Source: Tyto alba (lineage: Eukaryota > Chordata > Aves > Strigiformes > Tytonidae). Taken from it: 64,000 nt of DNA. The stretch covers positions 4,168,001 through 4,232,000 of the forward strand of contig NW_024881278.1 in NCBI RefSeq assembly GCF_018691265.1, read 5' to 3'. The translations under genes and the position numbers were made by a program. This document shows positions 48,271 through 62,277 of the stretch, one piece after another. A model generated the notes under the pieces. It searched no databases. It saw only the letters and a program-made list of their open reading frames with translations, and was not told the DNA's origin. The first letter of the stretch is position 1; each line of letters begins with the position of its first letter.

Positions 48271-51200
48271 TGTTATTTCTCTGTAAAGTAATAGCAGGTT
48301 AGGGCTACGCCTAATAATGGTTGGCAAAGGAGGACCCAGACAAATGACACAGCTGGGCCTTAAGGGAGGTTGCATTGATGAAGAGTGATGGAGGTGGTCA
48401 TACTTGACTGTTGCAATGAGGTTTAATTGCTGGTGTTCAACACATGTTGCTGTCTAAAATCTGCCTTGATTTTAGGGTCTTAATCATATTACCCTGACAA
48501 TCAGCAAAATGGCCATATTATGTGGACCACAAGATGTCAACAAGACACACCCACTGTCCACATTTGGCAGCTTTTTTTAAAAAGTGAAATAACAAGCTCC
48601 AAGAGAGCCAAACCAAACCCAAAATGAAGACAAAACCAGAAGGACAATCCAGATGGGTGTGACACTGTGTCTATTTGAAACAGACCTTTTTTCAACAGGT
48701 CTCATGACACAGTTGTCCCAAAGTGGAATCAAAGTCATCAGGTTTATGGTAACAAATGATTCAATGTGAGCAACTCCCTCCCCTTCTAGATGCTCAGATT
48801 TCTTTAGATTTCTATTGTGAGATGAAGGAAGGAAGAAATCTGTGGTTGTCTAACCTCAAACCTCTAATGCAGAATTCCATTACTGATGATGGATAGTGTG
48901 TTGTGGGCATACTAACTGCAAAATGTATTAATTAGGTTGATGCGTGACTTAATTCAGGGTTGTCTCGGACATACTTGGGGTACCCAGGTCACTTTTCTAA
49001 AGGACTTAATGAAGGCTTTCAAAGTATGAAAATGTCATTGTGTCCCAAAATATAAGGACTATGATGATCAGGGAGTCTTCTGAAAATGTAACTGATGTAA
49101 CTGAACACTCTCTAATTATTTTTTCACCTCCTGCATGACAATGAAGATGTACAGGCATTAATTCTTTATAACCTTCCTTTTTGTGAAACATTACTTATGC
49201 AGAACTGATCATTTAAAATTAAACATTCTTGTTATTTATTGAATATTTAAAGATAGTTTTATGAGGTGTTCCAAAGTAACAATCAATAGTTTAGTTGTCC
49301 ATAAACAAAATTTGTTGTTAGGTATTACAAATGGAGGAGCTTTGAAATACTAGCTAGGACAAAAATATCTGCTTAACATTTTTAGTTCAGTCTGACCTTT
49401 GTAGTACTTTATCTGGCTCTCCAAATCTGCTGCGGTCAATTATGGTCCACAGCACTTGCTTATTTTGAGTGAAATTTTGGAGCATGTGGGTTATTAGGAT
49501 GTGTGGGTTTTTCCTATCTAATATATTGATGTCTTGGAAGCTACTACTGTGTGCTCTCCACCTTCAGTCATAGAGAACAGAGTGGGTAAGCAAAACTTTC
49601 CATCCATTTATGACATGTGGTCAAAGTTGCATTTCAGCATGCACTAAACAGATCTTATTCTGTTTAAGTTGGTTGACATTCAGGGATGGAAATGAAATTA
49701 TAAAAATGATCCCTTTTTATGTATATGTTAAAGGTGCTCTCTTTGCAATAACTTGAGAAAGCATGTTAATGTTTGCTTTAATGCATAGTAGATTATTAAT
49801 GACAATTCATCTGAAAACCCTCCTCTTTCTGAAGGAGAACAGAGGCTATTTAGTCTAAGCACACACTCAGGACTAATATGTAAGCAAGGCGCTTTAACTG
49901 GTTTTACGTATTGAAGACTGTGGGCAAAATTTTAATCTTGAATTGGCAAAACAGGTTGTGTATTTTTTTCCTCTACAGAGGAAAATTTCAAATTTTTGTT
50001 TTGCTAAGTGTTTCTCCACAAAGTCTTGTCCAATTTCACAATTATACTATTGGATCTCAAATTCTGTTTTCCAGTACCATTTCTTCCTATATTAAATAGC
50101 TTCTGTATTTGTTATTTATAAAGGTCCCCCAAAAAAGTGCTGGGAGAGTGTGGGGGTATGTTTCTAGCAAACTACTCCCTAAAATATTGCCTCATGGGTT
50201 TAAAAATGATTTCAGAAGTGCCTATGAGGCTGTATAATGGTCTAGGATCACTTCTGTTAGGTGTCATGTAAATACAATTCTAAATAGTGATCTGAGTGGA
50301 ACATACACTGTAAAAAGATGTGATTTCATTCTTTCCTAGGCTAGAAAAAGAGAAAACCTTTTAGATTTGACCATCTTTCTCTCTTGGAAAGGTGGAGGGA
50401 GAACAAGGATTCTGAGAAGATAAGATTTAAAACTTGAGGTATATAAATAACATTCTAATATTGGTAGTCTTTTTGCTGTCTTACAACACAGGTTGTACTT
50501 TCTGAATGTATATAGGGTGACATAGTCACAGTCCACTTGAATAAAGCTGTTCCCATCCATAATGCAAAATGATGACAGTGCAGTACTTGTAGTGGTGATC
50601 TTTCTTAGCAGGTTTGGGGAGTCCAACTGCCTTTCAGGTATCATGTGGTGTCCTTGGGCATAGAAATCAAGAAAAATTCTCTCAGTGGCAGCAAGTCTCC
50701 GTGTGCTTTATAGATGAAGGATTAATCAGTTGGAGTGGTAGGGTGCAAGAGAAAATTAGAAGATTTAGAAGCCATCCTGGCTATCTCAGAAAAGGTTCAC
50801 AAGATCTCAGCAACCTGTAACAGGTCAGCAAATGGACTGTAATGGGATAAACCAAGTGATGGCTTTATTTTTATGTGATTGGCAAAACCTTAGGAAAGCT
50901 GAAATAAGTATCTTTTTAATAGTGGAAAGAGTGTTTTTTCTTTTGCGCTCATTACCTTTGGTGGATGAGTATGTATTTCCTTAGAAAGATGCTCTGTGTT
51001 TGCAGATTAACATGTTTGCCAAATACTGCTCTAATTAGAATAGTAAATATTTGTTTTTGATTGAAAACCCAGTAAATATTTGTGTATAACCCATATAAAT
51101 GGCTAAAGGCATTTTACAGCTACAGCTGAGCAGACACAGCCCTTCACTGGCCTTTCCAGAAAGTTTTCCTCTTTTTCTGAGAATTAAGTCATATAGTTTT

Positions 51201-51401
51201 GTGGAATAGAACCAGAAACAGCTGCCACACTCTTTACCTTCCAGGGAACTGGAGACAGGCAATGAAAAATCACATGAATAAAGATGAGCCCCAAATGTCC
51301 AAAGTTGTCTGAACTTTAACATTGAGAAGTCCTGATCCAAGTCTTTGCACCCTGGGTCCATCTCTATTGTAAGATTGGTTTGCACAGTACAACTTCACAG
51401 T
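48271..51401. other. Non-coding stretch, no gene recognised
   Basis: The longest frames are 116 codons (51035-51385, minus) and 102 codons (50336-50644, minus), with no recognised domain. A strong acceptor-like tttttttcctctacag at about 49963-49978 lacks a donor nearby. Confidence 0.5.
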
Positions 51402-51481
51402 GTTGTGTTTTCTTTGTTTTTTTTTTTTTTTTTTGTTTTGTTTTGTTTTTTTTTTTTTTTGTTTTGGTTTTTTTTTTTTTT
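51402..51481. repeat. T/G-rich simple repeat
   Basis: Long T runs are separated by single or double G (TTTTG units), about 80 bp in all. Frames through it are poly-phenylalanine artefacts. Its structure resembles the tract at 4782-4883. Confidence 0.9.
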
Positions 51482-54400
51482 CATTGGGAAGGAAAGCAGC
51501 AGGACGGAGCAGTGAGCAGTGATTATTTCTGGTGCCCTGAGAAAGAGGTGGTTGCTCCTTATTCCTTAGCTCACTGTGGGAATCGTGGCTCTTTCACTGT
51601 ATTTCTGGTTTTCTATTTGCTTCCCAGACATGTCTTTTATATCCTACTGGTATCTAAAAGGGCTATTTCTTTTCTACATCTAGAAATCATCTTGCTGGTA
51701 CTCTACAAATGTGTCTGCTCTTGTTTAATGTAGCAGCAGTAGTATAGATGCATCGGTGTTTAGCTGTAACTTTATCTATGGTTCAGTTTTGTTGTGAATT
51801 CCTTCTGGTACCTTCACAGGGTGTAGTGATAATGTAGTCAAAATGCCTTCTTGGTTCTCCTGTTTCAGTAGAAACACAGTGCTATCCCCAGAGTCATTAA
51901 ACTGATGTGAAAACTGGGTGCAAGTCAAGTTGTAAGTGATTTATCTCTGCTGGTTGTTAGTACGCTGAGGCAGAGTTTATGCAATAAGGTGAGTCTGCTG
52001 CAGTGTGGGTTCAACAGCAATAGTACAGAAATTGCTTTCACTGCTGCTGACGGACCTTGCAGGGGACATGAAATGATGGCTTCTCCTCCTATTTGGGGAG
52101 TCTAAAAATTAGGGACGAGTTTAGAGGAGAGGAGAAGGCTGGGAGTGTTACAGTGAAGGAACAGTGATTGTACTTGGCAATGAGAACATGTGTGTTAACA
52201 CTGACATAGCAGTTCGCTTCTCGGTGTCTGTGCGCAAGATTTTTGCTTGAGGAGGAAATGTTCCACACACATTATTTATTTCATGCTTGTTCCTCACAGG
52301 GTTTATTCTTTTGCTCAAAACAGTTCATGCAGACTGTTGTCTTCTCAGGACTCGTTCAAGGATGACATGTTCTGGCATAATCTAGCTATTTCTCCAATAG
52401 GTTCCTAAAATGTGTGAGGCATGACTAAATATAAGAGGGGGTAGAGTAGTAACCAGATCATCAGTAGGCAGTACTCAAGCTCCTTATGAGCAATATCCAG
52501 ATTTGCAGCCTGCCAACTCTACCACGGTCTGTAGAATGATTGCAGTTACATTAACATAGGCACAGGGATGTGGCACCATGATTTGTCTCTTCATTAAATA
52601 CACCTGTATCAAGTATTTTCAGAGGCAACTGTCTCATTTGCTTCTAACATACCTACCTTGAAAGGCTTTATTCCATGACTGTGGACTTGCAGTTTAACAA
52701 TGCACAATTAATGACATTTGTCCACATTGGGTCATTTGCTGAATGTGAGAAGTTGTTGTGTTTGGTGCTTGAAAAAACTCCTTGGCCAAAAATATGGAGA
52801 TGCATCTCCATCACTGATTTAGCAACTGGCATATGGTTATTTATGTATTTATCTTTCAAAATTAACACCTAGGTGACTTATTAGGTATTAAAATTTAGCA
52901 AGAGTTTTTGTATGATCATATAAGTGACTACCCTTGTAAAAATGTCAAGCTCTGTTCAGACTTGGCACTTTGTATCCAACAGTTTGCAGTCTCTTATTTT
53001 TTTGAGTTGGGGTTTTCACTAATGGCAACATGAAGAAAATGTCCAAACTCTGTCTTATAGGACTTACATTTTTCTGAAAGACCTCGATTAAAGGTGTTAC
53101 AAAATCAATAATCAGTGTCTCAACCTATGGATTCATCAGCCAGTTCTGAATGAAACTTGTGTAATTTTTGCAGTGTTCGTTACCAGAAGGTCACTAAGGC
53201 ATAACATTTAACATGACTTTAAAAAATAGAGGTGCTGGGCACACTTGTGGATACAATGGATATCTCGAATCATCGTACATTGCATGTGCATCTTGCTTAT
53301 CCAGGGTGCTTGAAAGGTAAATTCTGTTTTCTCAGACATTTAGAAATAACTGTCTGGAAGTTGCAACGTAACAATAAAACACCTATCTTGAACATGCTTC
53401 TGGTGAAACTCTTCCTTGAAACAGAGTGTCTGGAACCAGACCCAAGGAAAATCCAAACCCTGAGAATTTTCAGGTTCACTTTATGAATATTTCCATGATG
53501 TGGACTCTGTAGGTAACCAATCTCTACAGAAATTAAAGAATAATTAAAAAACACATCTGAGGGGAATGCAGTTGTCTAGGGCATCCTCTGACTGTAAGCA
53601 GGATCAAATCAAACTATGTGACTCCTTACAGATTTTCTTTTAACCTGTCCTTAATTCTCTTAATGGTGGATGTTCTGTCCAAGAAAAACATTCCTGTTTT
53701 TCACTATTCCTTTACTTCCAATGTTTTCCTGAGTATGTGTAACTTAATCATATTTCTATTTGTTCTGACCACCATGGATTAATTCTTTCCACTTTTTTCA
53801 GCAGCCCATTTCTCTTCTCTTTAAGCAACCCAGTTTCTCAGTCTTTTTTGGCAGCTCATGATTTCTGAACTTCAGACCATTCCCATGACTCTTCCCTGGA
53901 ATTTCTCTAAATGGTCCAAATCAGGGCATAATTATTCAGCTGAGGTCTTGCAAAAGCTGAATGAAGTGGGCACTTCATATGCCTCACAGTTTTTACTCCT
54001 GGTTATGTGTTCCAGGATGATGGTTACAGCTTTATTTATTCAGAAGTCTGGTTCCCTTCATGTAGCCAGCAGTTCTGCACAGTCCTTACCTCTTCTTCTA
54101 GCCATAAGTGAGTATTCCCACTTCAGTGTAAAAATATTGCACTTCCTGAGTTTCCTCTGACATTGTTTTTACCACATAATTTATTAATATAATTTGGAAT
54201 TCTAGTCCTGTCCTCTAAGGTAGATTTCCCCTCTAGCTGCAACATCATCCATCTAGGTTATGTTGTATAGGCCAAGGAATCTGCCCAAGTTAATGCCAGT
54301 TTAAATGTTGGGAGCTGTGGTTGAAATGCAATTTAAAAGTCCCATTTTGACTTTAATTTCTGGCCCGTCCCTACAGGAAAGTTATACTCAGAAATCTGCA

Positions 54401-57340
54401 TCCCATTTTGAAAACTAAGGCCCAGAGGAATTAGGAACTTCTTCAAGGTCATAGAGAAAGATGTCAGGGGAGCAGGGTCCCATCCCAGCTGTGTCAACTC
54501 CCAGACCAGTTCCTTAACCACAACCTCATCTTTCTGCCCAGCTGAGTCTTTCTGTCTGCCTCCTGGGCAGAGCCCAAGCCCTTGGTGAAAGATCAAGATA
54601 CAGTGTAAGCAAACTTGTGTTTATTTTAGAATGTGGTACTTTGTAGGCTCTCAGATAGTCCGTATGGCTGCTGAGCTGCTGGAGATGTTGGTATGCGTCA
54701 TGGGGTTTGTGCTGCATTGGTATGTATATAAACCCTGTGACAAATACCAGTGTAGCCAAGGCAGGCTTTAGGAAGCAGGAGGCACCTCAGCTGGAGTTGA
54801 TTACCACTTCTGTATATCCTGTCAGCTTGGGAAAAAATCTGGCAAATACATGTTGGGAAGAGTGGATAGTGAGAATAGGAAGGAATTAGTGGTCATAGAG
54901 AGGTCAGAGTGAGTGGCACAGCTTGTTAATATTAGTCCTGAAGCCGGATGGGCTCATAAGATATATTGACTTGGGGAAAGGTGAAGCACGACACCATTTG
55001 GATACCTATCCTGTGAATTCACTGTCAGATTTGGCTAGACCAGCTTCATAGTGATCCCAGGTGTCTTGCTGTAACATGTGTCTTGGGAGTAAAGGGGTGA
55101 TTATGCCCTTCTTCATTTTTTTGGCTCGTTATCACAGGAAATTTATACCTGTCTCACTGGTGGCCCATCTTGCAAACGTTGCTGAAGTACTGGGCCCTAG
55201 AAAGGTCAAGCAGATGTCAGTGAAGGATAGAGTTTCTGATTAAGAATGGTAGCTCTTGTAACTATGCTAGTTCTGTTGTCAGGGATTTCTCTTTGAGAAA
55301 GAAGGACATCTAATTCCAAGAATATCAGCTGGTTTAACCTACTTGGATATAAATCCAGAAAAAGATGACTATCTCTAAGAAGAAATGTCTGGTGGTGAAG
55401 TAATTCTCAGGAAAGATCCTTCTCTAGTCCACTTAGTCATGGATCAGGCATCTCTGTGTTGTCTAACTATATAAAGTGCTAGGGTTAAACTTGTGCTGCA
55501 TGAGTCCTGAGTGATACTGGAGTGTTCAAAATGGTGGGAACGGGAGGTAAAGATGTGTGTAAGATGTGCTGTGATGCTTGGGAGAAGTATCTATGCTCTA
55601 AGCTCTTCTGTGTAGGAGAAAGAGAGAAGGGGTTAATGGAGCTTGTGGGGAAACAGGAAATGTCCCAGCTGGAACTGATTATATCTGCTGTGTAGCCTAA
55701 GCTGTTCAGATGGGAGACACATGGCAGAGAGCAAGATGTGTTGCTTAGCTAGCAAGGATGTGTGATCAGTAAATGGGCCTTTTGCATTGGTTAGAAGCCT
55801 CGATCCTTACTTAGGGGTGGATCTGCTGGGCTATTGGCGAAGTGTCAAATCACATTTAACCTTTTCCACTGCTCAAGAAGAGGCATGTGTAGTAAAAGCT
55901 GCGTGTCTTTCTGCATCTGGGCAACAAGTTCACATGCCTGCTGTTGTGTGGTTTTAGAGCTAATGCCTTGCTGCTCCTGCCCAGTTGCCTCTATCTCAAG
56001 GTAAAACCGTGACATGACTTGGCCAGGCAACATGGAGTATTCAGAGATGGGAGCATGACTGGGAGAGCCCCACTGTCAAATAGACTTATAACTTGACAAC
56101 AGTCGGGGTCATGTTAATTGTGGCTGTATCTAATTAGCAGGGCATGTGACCTCTGCATGAAGTCCTGGTTCATAAGCAGTTACAATATGTACAAGTTTCT
56201 TTTGAGTCATTACAGCAGATCCATGTTTCTTCTAAAACAAATACAGCCATGGGCATAATCCTGTGTCCGGCAGTGGTTAGTACCAGGGTCTGTGTGTAAT
56301 ACTTCCTAACGAACAGCTGTGGGACAAGCCATCTCCAAAATACTTGTTTGTGTGGCTATTTTGTTTTTTTAAACATTATATGTTACAGAATGCATCTTTA
56401 TTTTCTTTTCACTGTTTTTACATGTTGTGCTGAGGCAGGAGTTTCTAGAAATGTTCCACACTAGGCACCTGCTTGGCTAATTTTCTCCATCTTTACAAGG
56501 TGTCTTGCAACCTCTGTCAGATCATGGAGTTTTTTCTTGGACTCTGTATGCAGCAGCTGGGGAGCATCAAGCCTCATGCACTAAGGCAAGGCTTTGATGT
56601 TGCTCCAGTGATACTGTTGATAACACCTGATTGTTTTCCATCTAGATCTCCTCAGAAATTGAACTTGATCGAACACATGTTAAACGCTGTAAAACTAGAT
56701 AAAAGCTTCTCCAATGGGGCTAAAACAGCAGTTGCACAGCTTTGGGTTTGTTTTCTTTAATAAACTATTTTTCCTTTTTTTCTCTCTTTTGCTGGGGGTG
56801 GGGGGGGCGAAGCAGATGTGGGGAGAGACAGCTCACACTGGGGAAAGACCTGATCACATTCCTGCTGATTAGAACTGCATAAAGCAAGTAATTTTTGCCT
56901 TTAAGTAAGAGCTCTGGTATTACTACAAGAAAACTGCAGCTGAGCACTGTTCAGTGGCTTGGACAGGTTCAATGCCACTATCTTTTACAGCAGAAGGGCT
57001 CTTTTACCAAACTATTTTCCCATTCCCTAGAGAGCTATGTCCCTAATAATTTAAACTCTGTGTCAGACCCTTACAATCTAGGAAGATACTGAAGATTTCC
57101 ATTTTGAGCATATCCCCTGTAGTTCTGACACTGAATGGATTTGAGCAGGTATGGTTTTTTTTCCTCAATTCCAGGAAACAAAATATACACATATTCTTGC
57201 AAAATGAAAGTGTGCATTTGTCCCACAGCTTTAATAACTGCAATAGCCAGAGGCAGTTATTCCAGCTTATATTGGTGCTGAATCTGACCTTGAAGTAAAA
57301 TATGCCTGCATAACCACAGCTGGGGTCAAATTCTTAGATT
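51482..57340. other. Non-coding stretch with one clear SINE remnant, no gene
   Basis: Apart from the MIR-like remnant at 54401-54530, no element is recognised. The longest frames are 100 codons (53858-54160) and 95 codons (56473-56760), with no known domain. A G-rich run (about 56792-56810) is near a pyrimidine-rich run (56770-56790). Confidence 0.5.
54401..54530 (+). repeat. MIR-like SINE remnant
   Basis: The collinear phrases cattttgaaaactaaggccc, agaggaattaggaacttctt, caaggtcatagagaaa, gtcaggggagcagggtccca, and ccagaccagttccttaacca parallel 'cattttacagatgaggaaactgaggc...agaggttaagtgacttgccc...caaggtcacacagc...agtggcagagctggga...ccagtgctcttaacca' of MIR/CORE-type SINEs. This is the best preserved such copy in the window. 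It has no coding function. Confidence 0.7.
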
Positions 57341-57375
57341 TTTCTTTCTTTTTTTTTCTTTTTTTTTTTTTCTTT
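57341..57375. repeat. T/C-rich simple repeat
   Basis: T runs interrupted by single C (TTTC units) occur over about 35 bp. It is a low-complexity tract. Confidence 0.85.
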
Positions 57376-57915
57376 AACTTGAGAGCATTTTTGAGGTGAC
57401 ACTTGTAATTTACAAAACAATAACCATGGATTTTCAAAGTAGTTTTTCCAGAATGAAACCCACATACCTATGGTTTGAGGATCCATTCTTGCACATGTGC
57501 TAGTCTTTGTTTCTCTTATCCCTCATGTTAAAATTGAAAGGGTGGAAAAGATGGCAGGCATGGAGATTTTATGGGGAGACACCAAGCCTGCCACAGACAA
57601 GGGAAATGATTTAGTGGTTACCTCTGCCACATAAAGGTCTCAGAGTGGAGGTCTTGTTACTAGCTGCCCCAAACTCAACCGGAGGATAAAATCCTCCTCT
57701 GAGCAGAGGTTGGGCACTTACCCTATTTACCACTTAAAAGGTCTGAGTTGAGACAGAAGTGATCCATAGGCCCTGCTGCTTAAGGGTGAATGATTCCCAT
57801 TGAACAGTACTAATCAGGATAATTAGAGGTGGCAGTGCTGTTCCCAGTTGGCTTTTATCTACCCAAGCAGTTAAGGACACGTACAGCTTCAAAACTTGCA
57901 GTGGTTCAGTTGACT

Positions 57916-58055
57916 TGATCCTGCCCTGCCAAAACCAATGGCAAAGCTCCCATCTTGACTTTCATTACAACAGGATCAACATCTGTGGGAGCCCCTCAGG
58001 ATATGAAATGCAGTGAAGATTGCATTAATGGGAATTACTCCAGTACTGGTGAAAT
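57916..58055. repeat. Degraded palindromic amniote repeat (MITE-like)
   Basis: tgatcctg (57916-57923) and caggatca (57971-57978) are perfect inverted arms 63 nt apart from end to end, around caatggcaaagctcccat. Downstream comes aatgggaattactccagtac. These resemble phrases ('gatcctgc...caatggcaaaactcccattgac', 'ggagttactccag...ttacaccagtgtaa') of old palindromic repeats I associate with turtles, crocodilians and birds. The family name is not certain. Confidence 0.4.
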
Positions 58056-61000
58056 ACAAATATCTGTACCACAGTGCAATGTTAATGCTCAAGTTTCCTA
58101 TTTGTTGCTCTGACCAAGAGTTCACATTTTGTATTGGAAGGGAAAGATCACTGGCAGCACAGGAGAGTGTCTATACTGCTCTGTTAATTTTTTAGCATGC
58201 AGTGAAGTCTGAATACATAACTCCAACTTTTTTTCACTGGTGGAGTTTGCCTTGGCTTGGTGACTGGGCAACTTATTCTTCTCTTCCCTGGAAGTTTTAT
58301 CTGGGCTCCAATACTCTGGCAAACATGTCTCAAATATTTGAGGGCCTTGAAGTTTTTCTTAGTATTAAGTGTGATGACACAAATGATGTAAAAGCTTTTG
58401 CTAGATAATTATTTGAGCCTTAACATACTTAAGTGTTTTCTGATATTGTGTAGCTCAGTATGAGACTCTATTTTTTTTTTTTTCCCCATGATCTGCTTTT
58501 GTGGAGATCTTGACATCCTCTGCTTGCTTGATGAAACAAATATGGAGGCAGAACTTGAATCTTTACAGAAAACATCTTTAGTTCTCTTAATGATGATAAT
58601 TTAAACACCACTGATAATTAGATTCTAAGTGACTTGCTGGAGTTCAGAGCAGATCTTCAAAAGACTGGTGGCCTAATGACTGAATGGCTGTTCCTATTTA
58701 AATAATTTGCAAAAATATACTAGCTAATAAGACATTGTGAGAAAGTACCTGAATGTTTTTTTAATAGCTTTTGGGGCTTGGTGCAAGAAGAGCATGTATG
58801 TGAGATATGGTTGCTGTAGTGACTGCCTTTGCACAGTGATATCAGAGCTCTGCTAAGTGAGTGACACAAGCTGGAACAGCAACCTGGCTGTGATCAGGTG
58901 GAAAGCAAAGGTGGTGTGATCTCCTGGCTTAACCAGATCAAGGAGGGAAGATAGTGATCTGAACTGGTGGCTAATTTTCATTTCCCCCTTGCCCCTTCTC
59001 TCTTTTGCTGCAGTAACAATTTTTTAACAAATCTTGCTGCTCAAACCAGAAGAGATTGTAACCCCTATAGGAAAGGAAGAAGGAAAACAATTCCATTTTG
59101 AGTTCTCACATGCTATTAGTGCCACACAATGGGAGGGAGGAGGTGATACTCAGTATAGCTTTACCTAATGCTGTGGGTCGTGTAACTGAGGCACTCAGTG
59201 GCCTGGCCAACAGTAATGGGAAGAAAAATATTATGAGATTCTTAGCTGATCTTATCCCCCAGTTGAGAATAAAGTCTCTTTCTCTACAGATGAGCAAACC
59301 CCAGTCGAAAACAGGGAATGCATTTCTGCATAAATGTGGCTTAATGGATAAGAGAATGTAACGCTTTATGTGTGATTCAGCATTCTGGCTCCCTAAAGGT
59401 TATACAGCTAGTCTAAAATATAATATGCTTGGAACAATGACAGCACCCCTTCTGTTATATTGTAGAAACTTTTGCTATGTTTTGTTAAGGATCAGTGAAA
59501 AATGAAACATTACTCCTTAGTCCCTGAAGAGTCATCTAGCAGAGCGGTTGAAATGCACAAGGAATAGCTATGAAGAAGAAAATAATGGACTGGCTGTTCA
59601 GTCCTACAGAAAGTCTTAGGTGGCAACTCCTGTTCTGTTATGAATAGCAGTTTCTCTGTAGACTTTTTGTTTTGCATTGATGTAAGTCAATAAAGCAGCA
59701 AAACTTCATAGACAGGAGTCAAACTTACGGTTAGTTATGGACATAAACAGAAAAGGTTTGCTTTTTATCTTTGCACTCATAAATGTTTACAATTAACAGA
59801 TCAGCCTTAGTGTATGGAAGCAGACCACCTGTATTTCTTGAGGTCATCCTATTGGAAGGGAAAAACATCATCAGTATAGTGATTATGAACATCTCTTGCA
59901 TTTTTCTTTTGAATTCACTGGCAGGGAACTAAGCAGATACCACTGGGCTATTGGCCCTTATAGTGTGCAGATGTTATACCTGAGGAAAAATTTTCAAATC
60001 TGCATAAGGCAAAGGGGTAGATGGTTCCTGCTAGGATTACCTTGGGGATTGGCATAGCTGGCTTTCCAGGTGTCTCTGAAAATTTTACCCTAAACAGCAA
60101 ATATATGCCTTCTTTCAAAAACCGCTGAGATCTACAATGTACCATAAGGTATTAACAGAGACAGGACTTTAGGATGTGTTGCATTTCAGGAATACATTAG
60201 AAACATAAGATCTAGTGATTTATTTTCACTCACCCGCCCAGCACTAACATTCCTAAATCACTTATGTGCTTAAAATTCTCATCATCATCAATATGTGGGG
60301 TTAAACCACTGCTGTGTCTTATGCTGCTGCCACAGTTATCAAATCCTGGGACAGAGAAGGAAGTAGATATTAAACACTGGCTTTATGTTCCTCTTGGGAA
60401 GATCTACAGGCTACATAGAAGCATTGCTAGTGCAGATCAGTGTACAGAGGAGCTGTCACCATCTTGATAACTTGACTAACGCTATGTCCCTGTTGGTTTG
60501 GGAGTACTGTGGCCCATGCATCCAGGCTTTGCTTGAAAGTCAGTTTTGAGCCTGTGCCAGAAAATTAGCATTCAAAAGGCAATGTCTTACTCTTGCCAAC
60601 TAAGTTGTTCTGCCCCATTTTACTAATACTGGGGATCTCATTAAAAGGTAAGCCAATATCATACCATGCTATTGACTTGACTGCAGGGTACCCTATATTT
60701 AGAATGGATGCCACAGTATGGTATTTGTGCTGTATCCTGGACGATGTTTACTCTTAATGATGCCATCTGCACTTCAGTCTTGCTCTCTTTCAAATGCTTT
60801 TAAAATAGGTAAAAGACATTCAAAGTAGGAACTGATAGTTAAAAATCAGTTGCAATGTCTTTGACATACTGCCCCTTACCAAGGTGTTTGCAGAGTTGTG
60901 TAACTCAAGACACAGTGATGAAACAGAGTATAAAACTCTAGAGAGTTAACTCAGCTAAAGGAGACCTTGGCAAGAAGATAATAAAAATAAGTAATCAAGA

Positions 61001-62212
61001 GCGGAGTTTGTTTTTAAACAGCAAAGGAAAACCACAAAACCTTCCTGCCCCAAAATGGAATAAAAATAATTGCAAAACAACCAATAACAAAAATGCGATG
61101 CTTACAAAGGGCTCTGGACAGTTAAGAGGTGGCAGCTCGTTCTACATTTTGGAGCTCATTATGTAAAGGCATGGTCTCCTGGCAGAATGCATCCTTTAAG
61201 GAATTTTCCTTTCAGATGAGCAACGTCTGTCATTCTGGGGACAATGCTGCTGTTTTAGCAAAGCGTGTCTTGAACACTGGAAGGCAAATGAACCTCGTGG
61301 CTTTATGATTTTGGGGCAAACAGCTCTTAAAACACTAAAGGATTGCCTCCAAGTAATGCTGCTAAGGAATTTAATGCTTGTGACATACAAAGACAACCAA
61401 GGAGAGCAGTGAATCCAGCCCAGGGTATCCATCATGGTGAGGGAGGGTTGAAGAGGTTTCATTTTTGATGTGATCTGTGCTAGACAGCAAATATCCGGGT
61501 TCTGTGTTGTGTTGTGTTTTAGCAGCACTGGGAGGTTTCAGCTGAGCATATAGCTTGCCACAGTCTCACCACATTACCAGATGTGATCTACCTCAAGGCA
61601 CATAAAGTCTTGGAGCTGACATAGTAGCTGACTTGACTGGGCCTCCACCCGAATACCCAGACATAAACTCTTCCAAGAAGGAAACGCAGCATTCCCAGGG
61701 CTGTCAGGATCTAAGTGTCCTGCTGAATGTTTGCAAAATGCTTCTGGGTATACAGATGTTTACAGGTCAAAGTGGGAGACACCACTTCAGAAATACTTTG
61801 AGTTGGCAAGTCATGGAAGACTGAGGCTTGCTACAAATGAGACTTGATGGAAAAATTAATTGTTGTTATGATTGATTTCTCAATGAATCTACTGCTGAAC
61901 TTTATGTATAACGCTGGTTTGTATGCTGGAATTGTTTATACTTTGATCCAAAACTATAAATAGACAGATTTGCAAATATAAGTTTGTATAAGCATATTGT
62001 TAGTCCTTCTGAGTTTGAAATTATCTAGCATTGAGTACAATATCATGACTTGATGGCTATTAAATAAACAAGCTGATCGGGTTGACCACCATTTTAGAAA
62101 AATACATAACTCTAGAGGGGAAACACCTCCAGATTCCTGTCCGGCTGCCTGTTCAAATTTTCAATGGTGCATAGAAACTGCAAATAATATTTAAGACTGA
62201 TACTTTTTGCAG

Positions 62213-62277
62213 ACACTGAAGACGCATCCCTTGAGTTGCTTACCAAAGAGGAGAAATGTTACACTGGCAGATTACTA
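62213..62277 (+). other. Weak candidate exon (splice signals and one open frame)
   Basis: An acceptor-like tactttttgcag ends at 62212, and a GTAAAA donor-like site begins at 62278, giving a 65-nt segment. One frame reads TEDASLELLTKEEKCYTGRL, which has protein-like composition. The polypyrimidine tract is short and the donor is weak. No protein family is recognised, so this is a low-confidence hypothesis. Confidence 0.12.
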
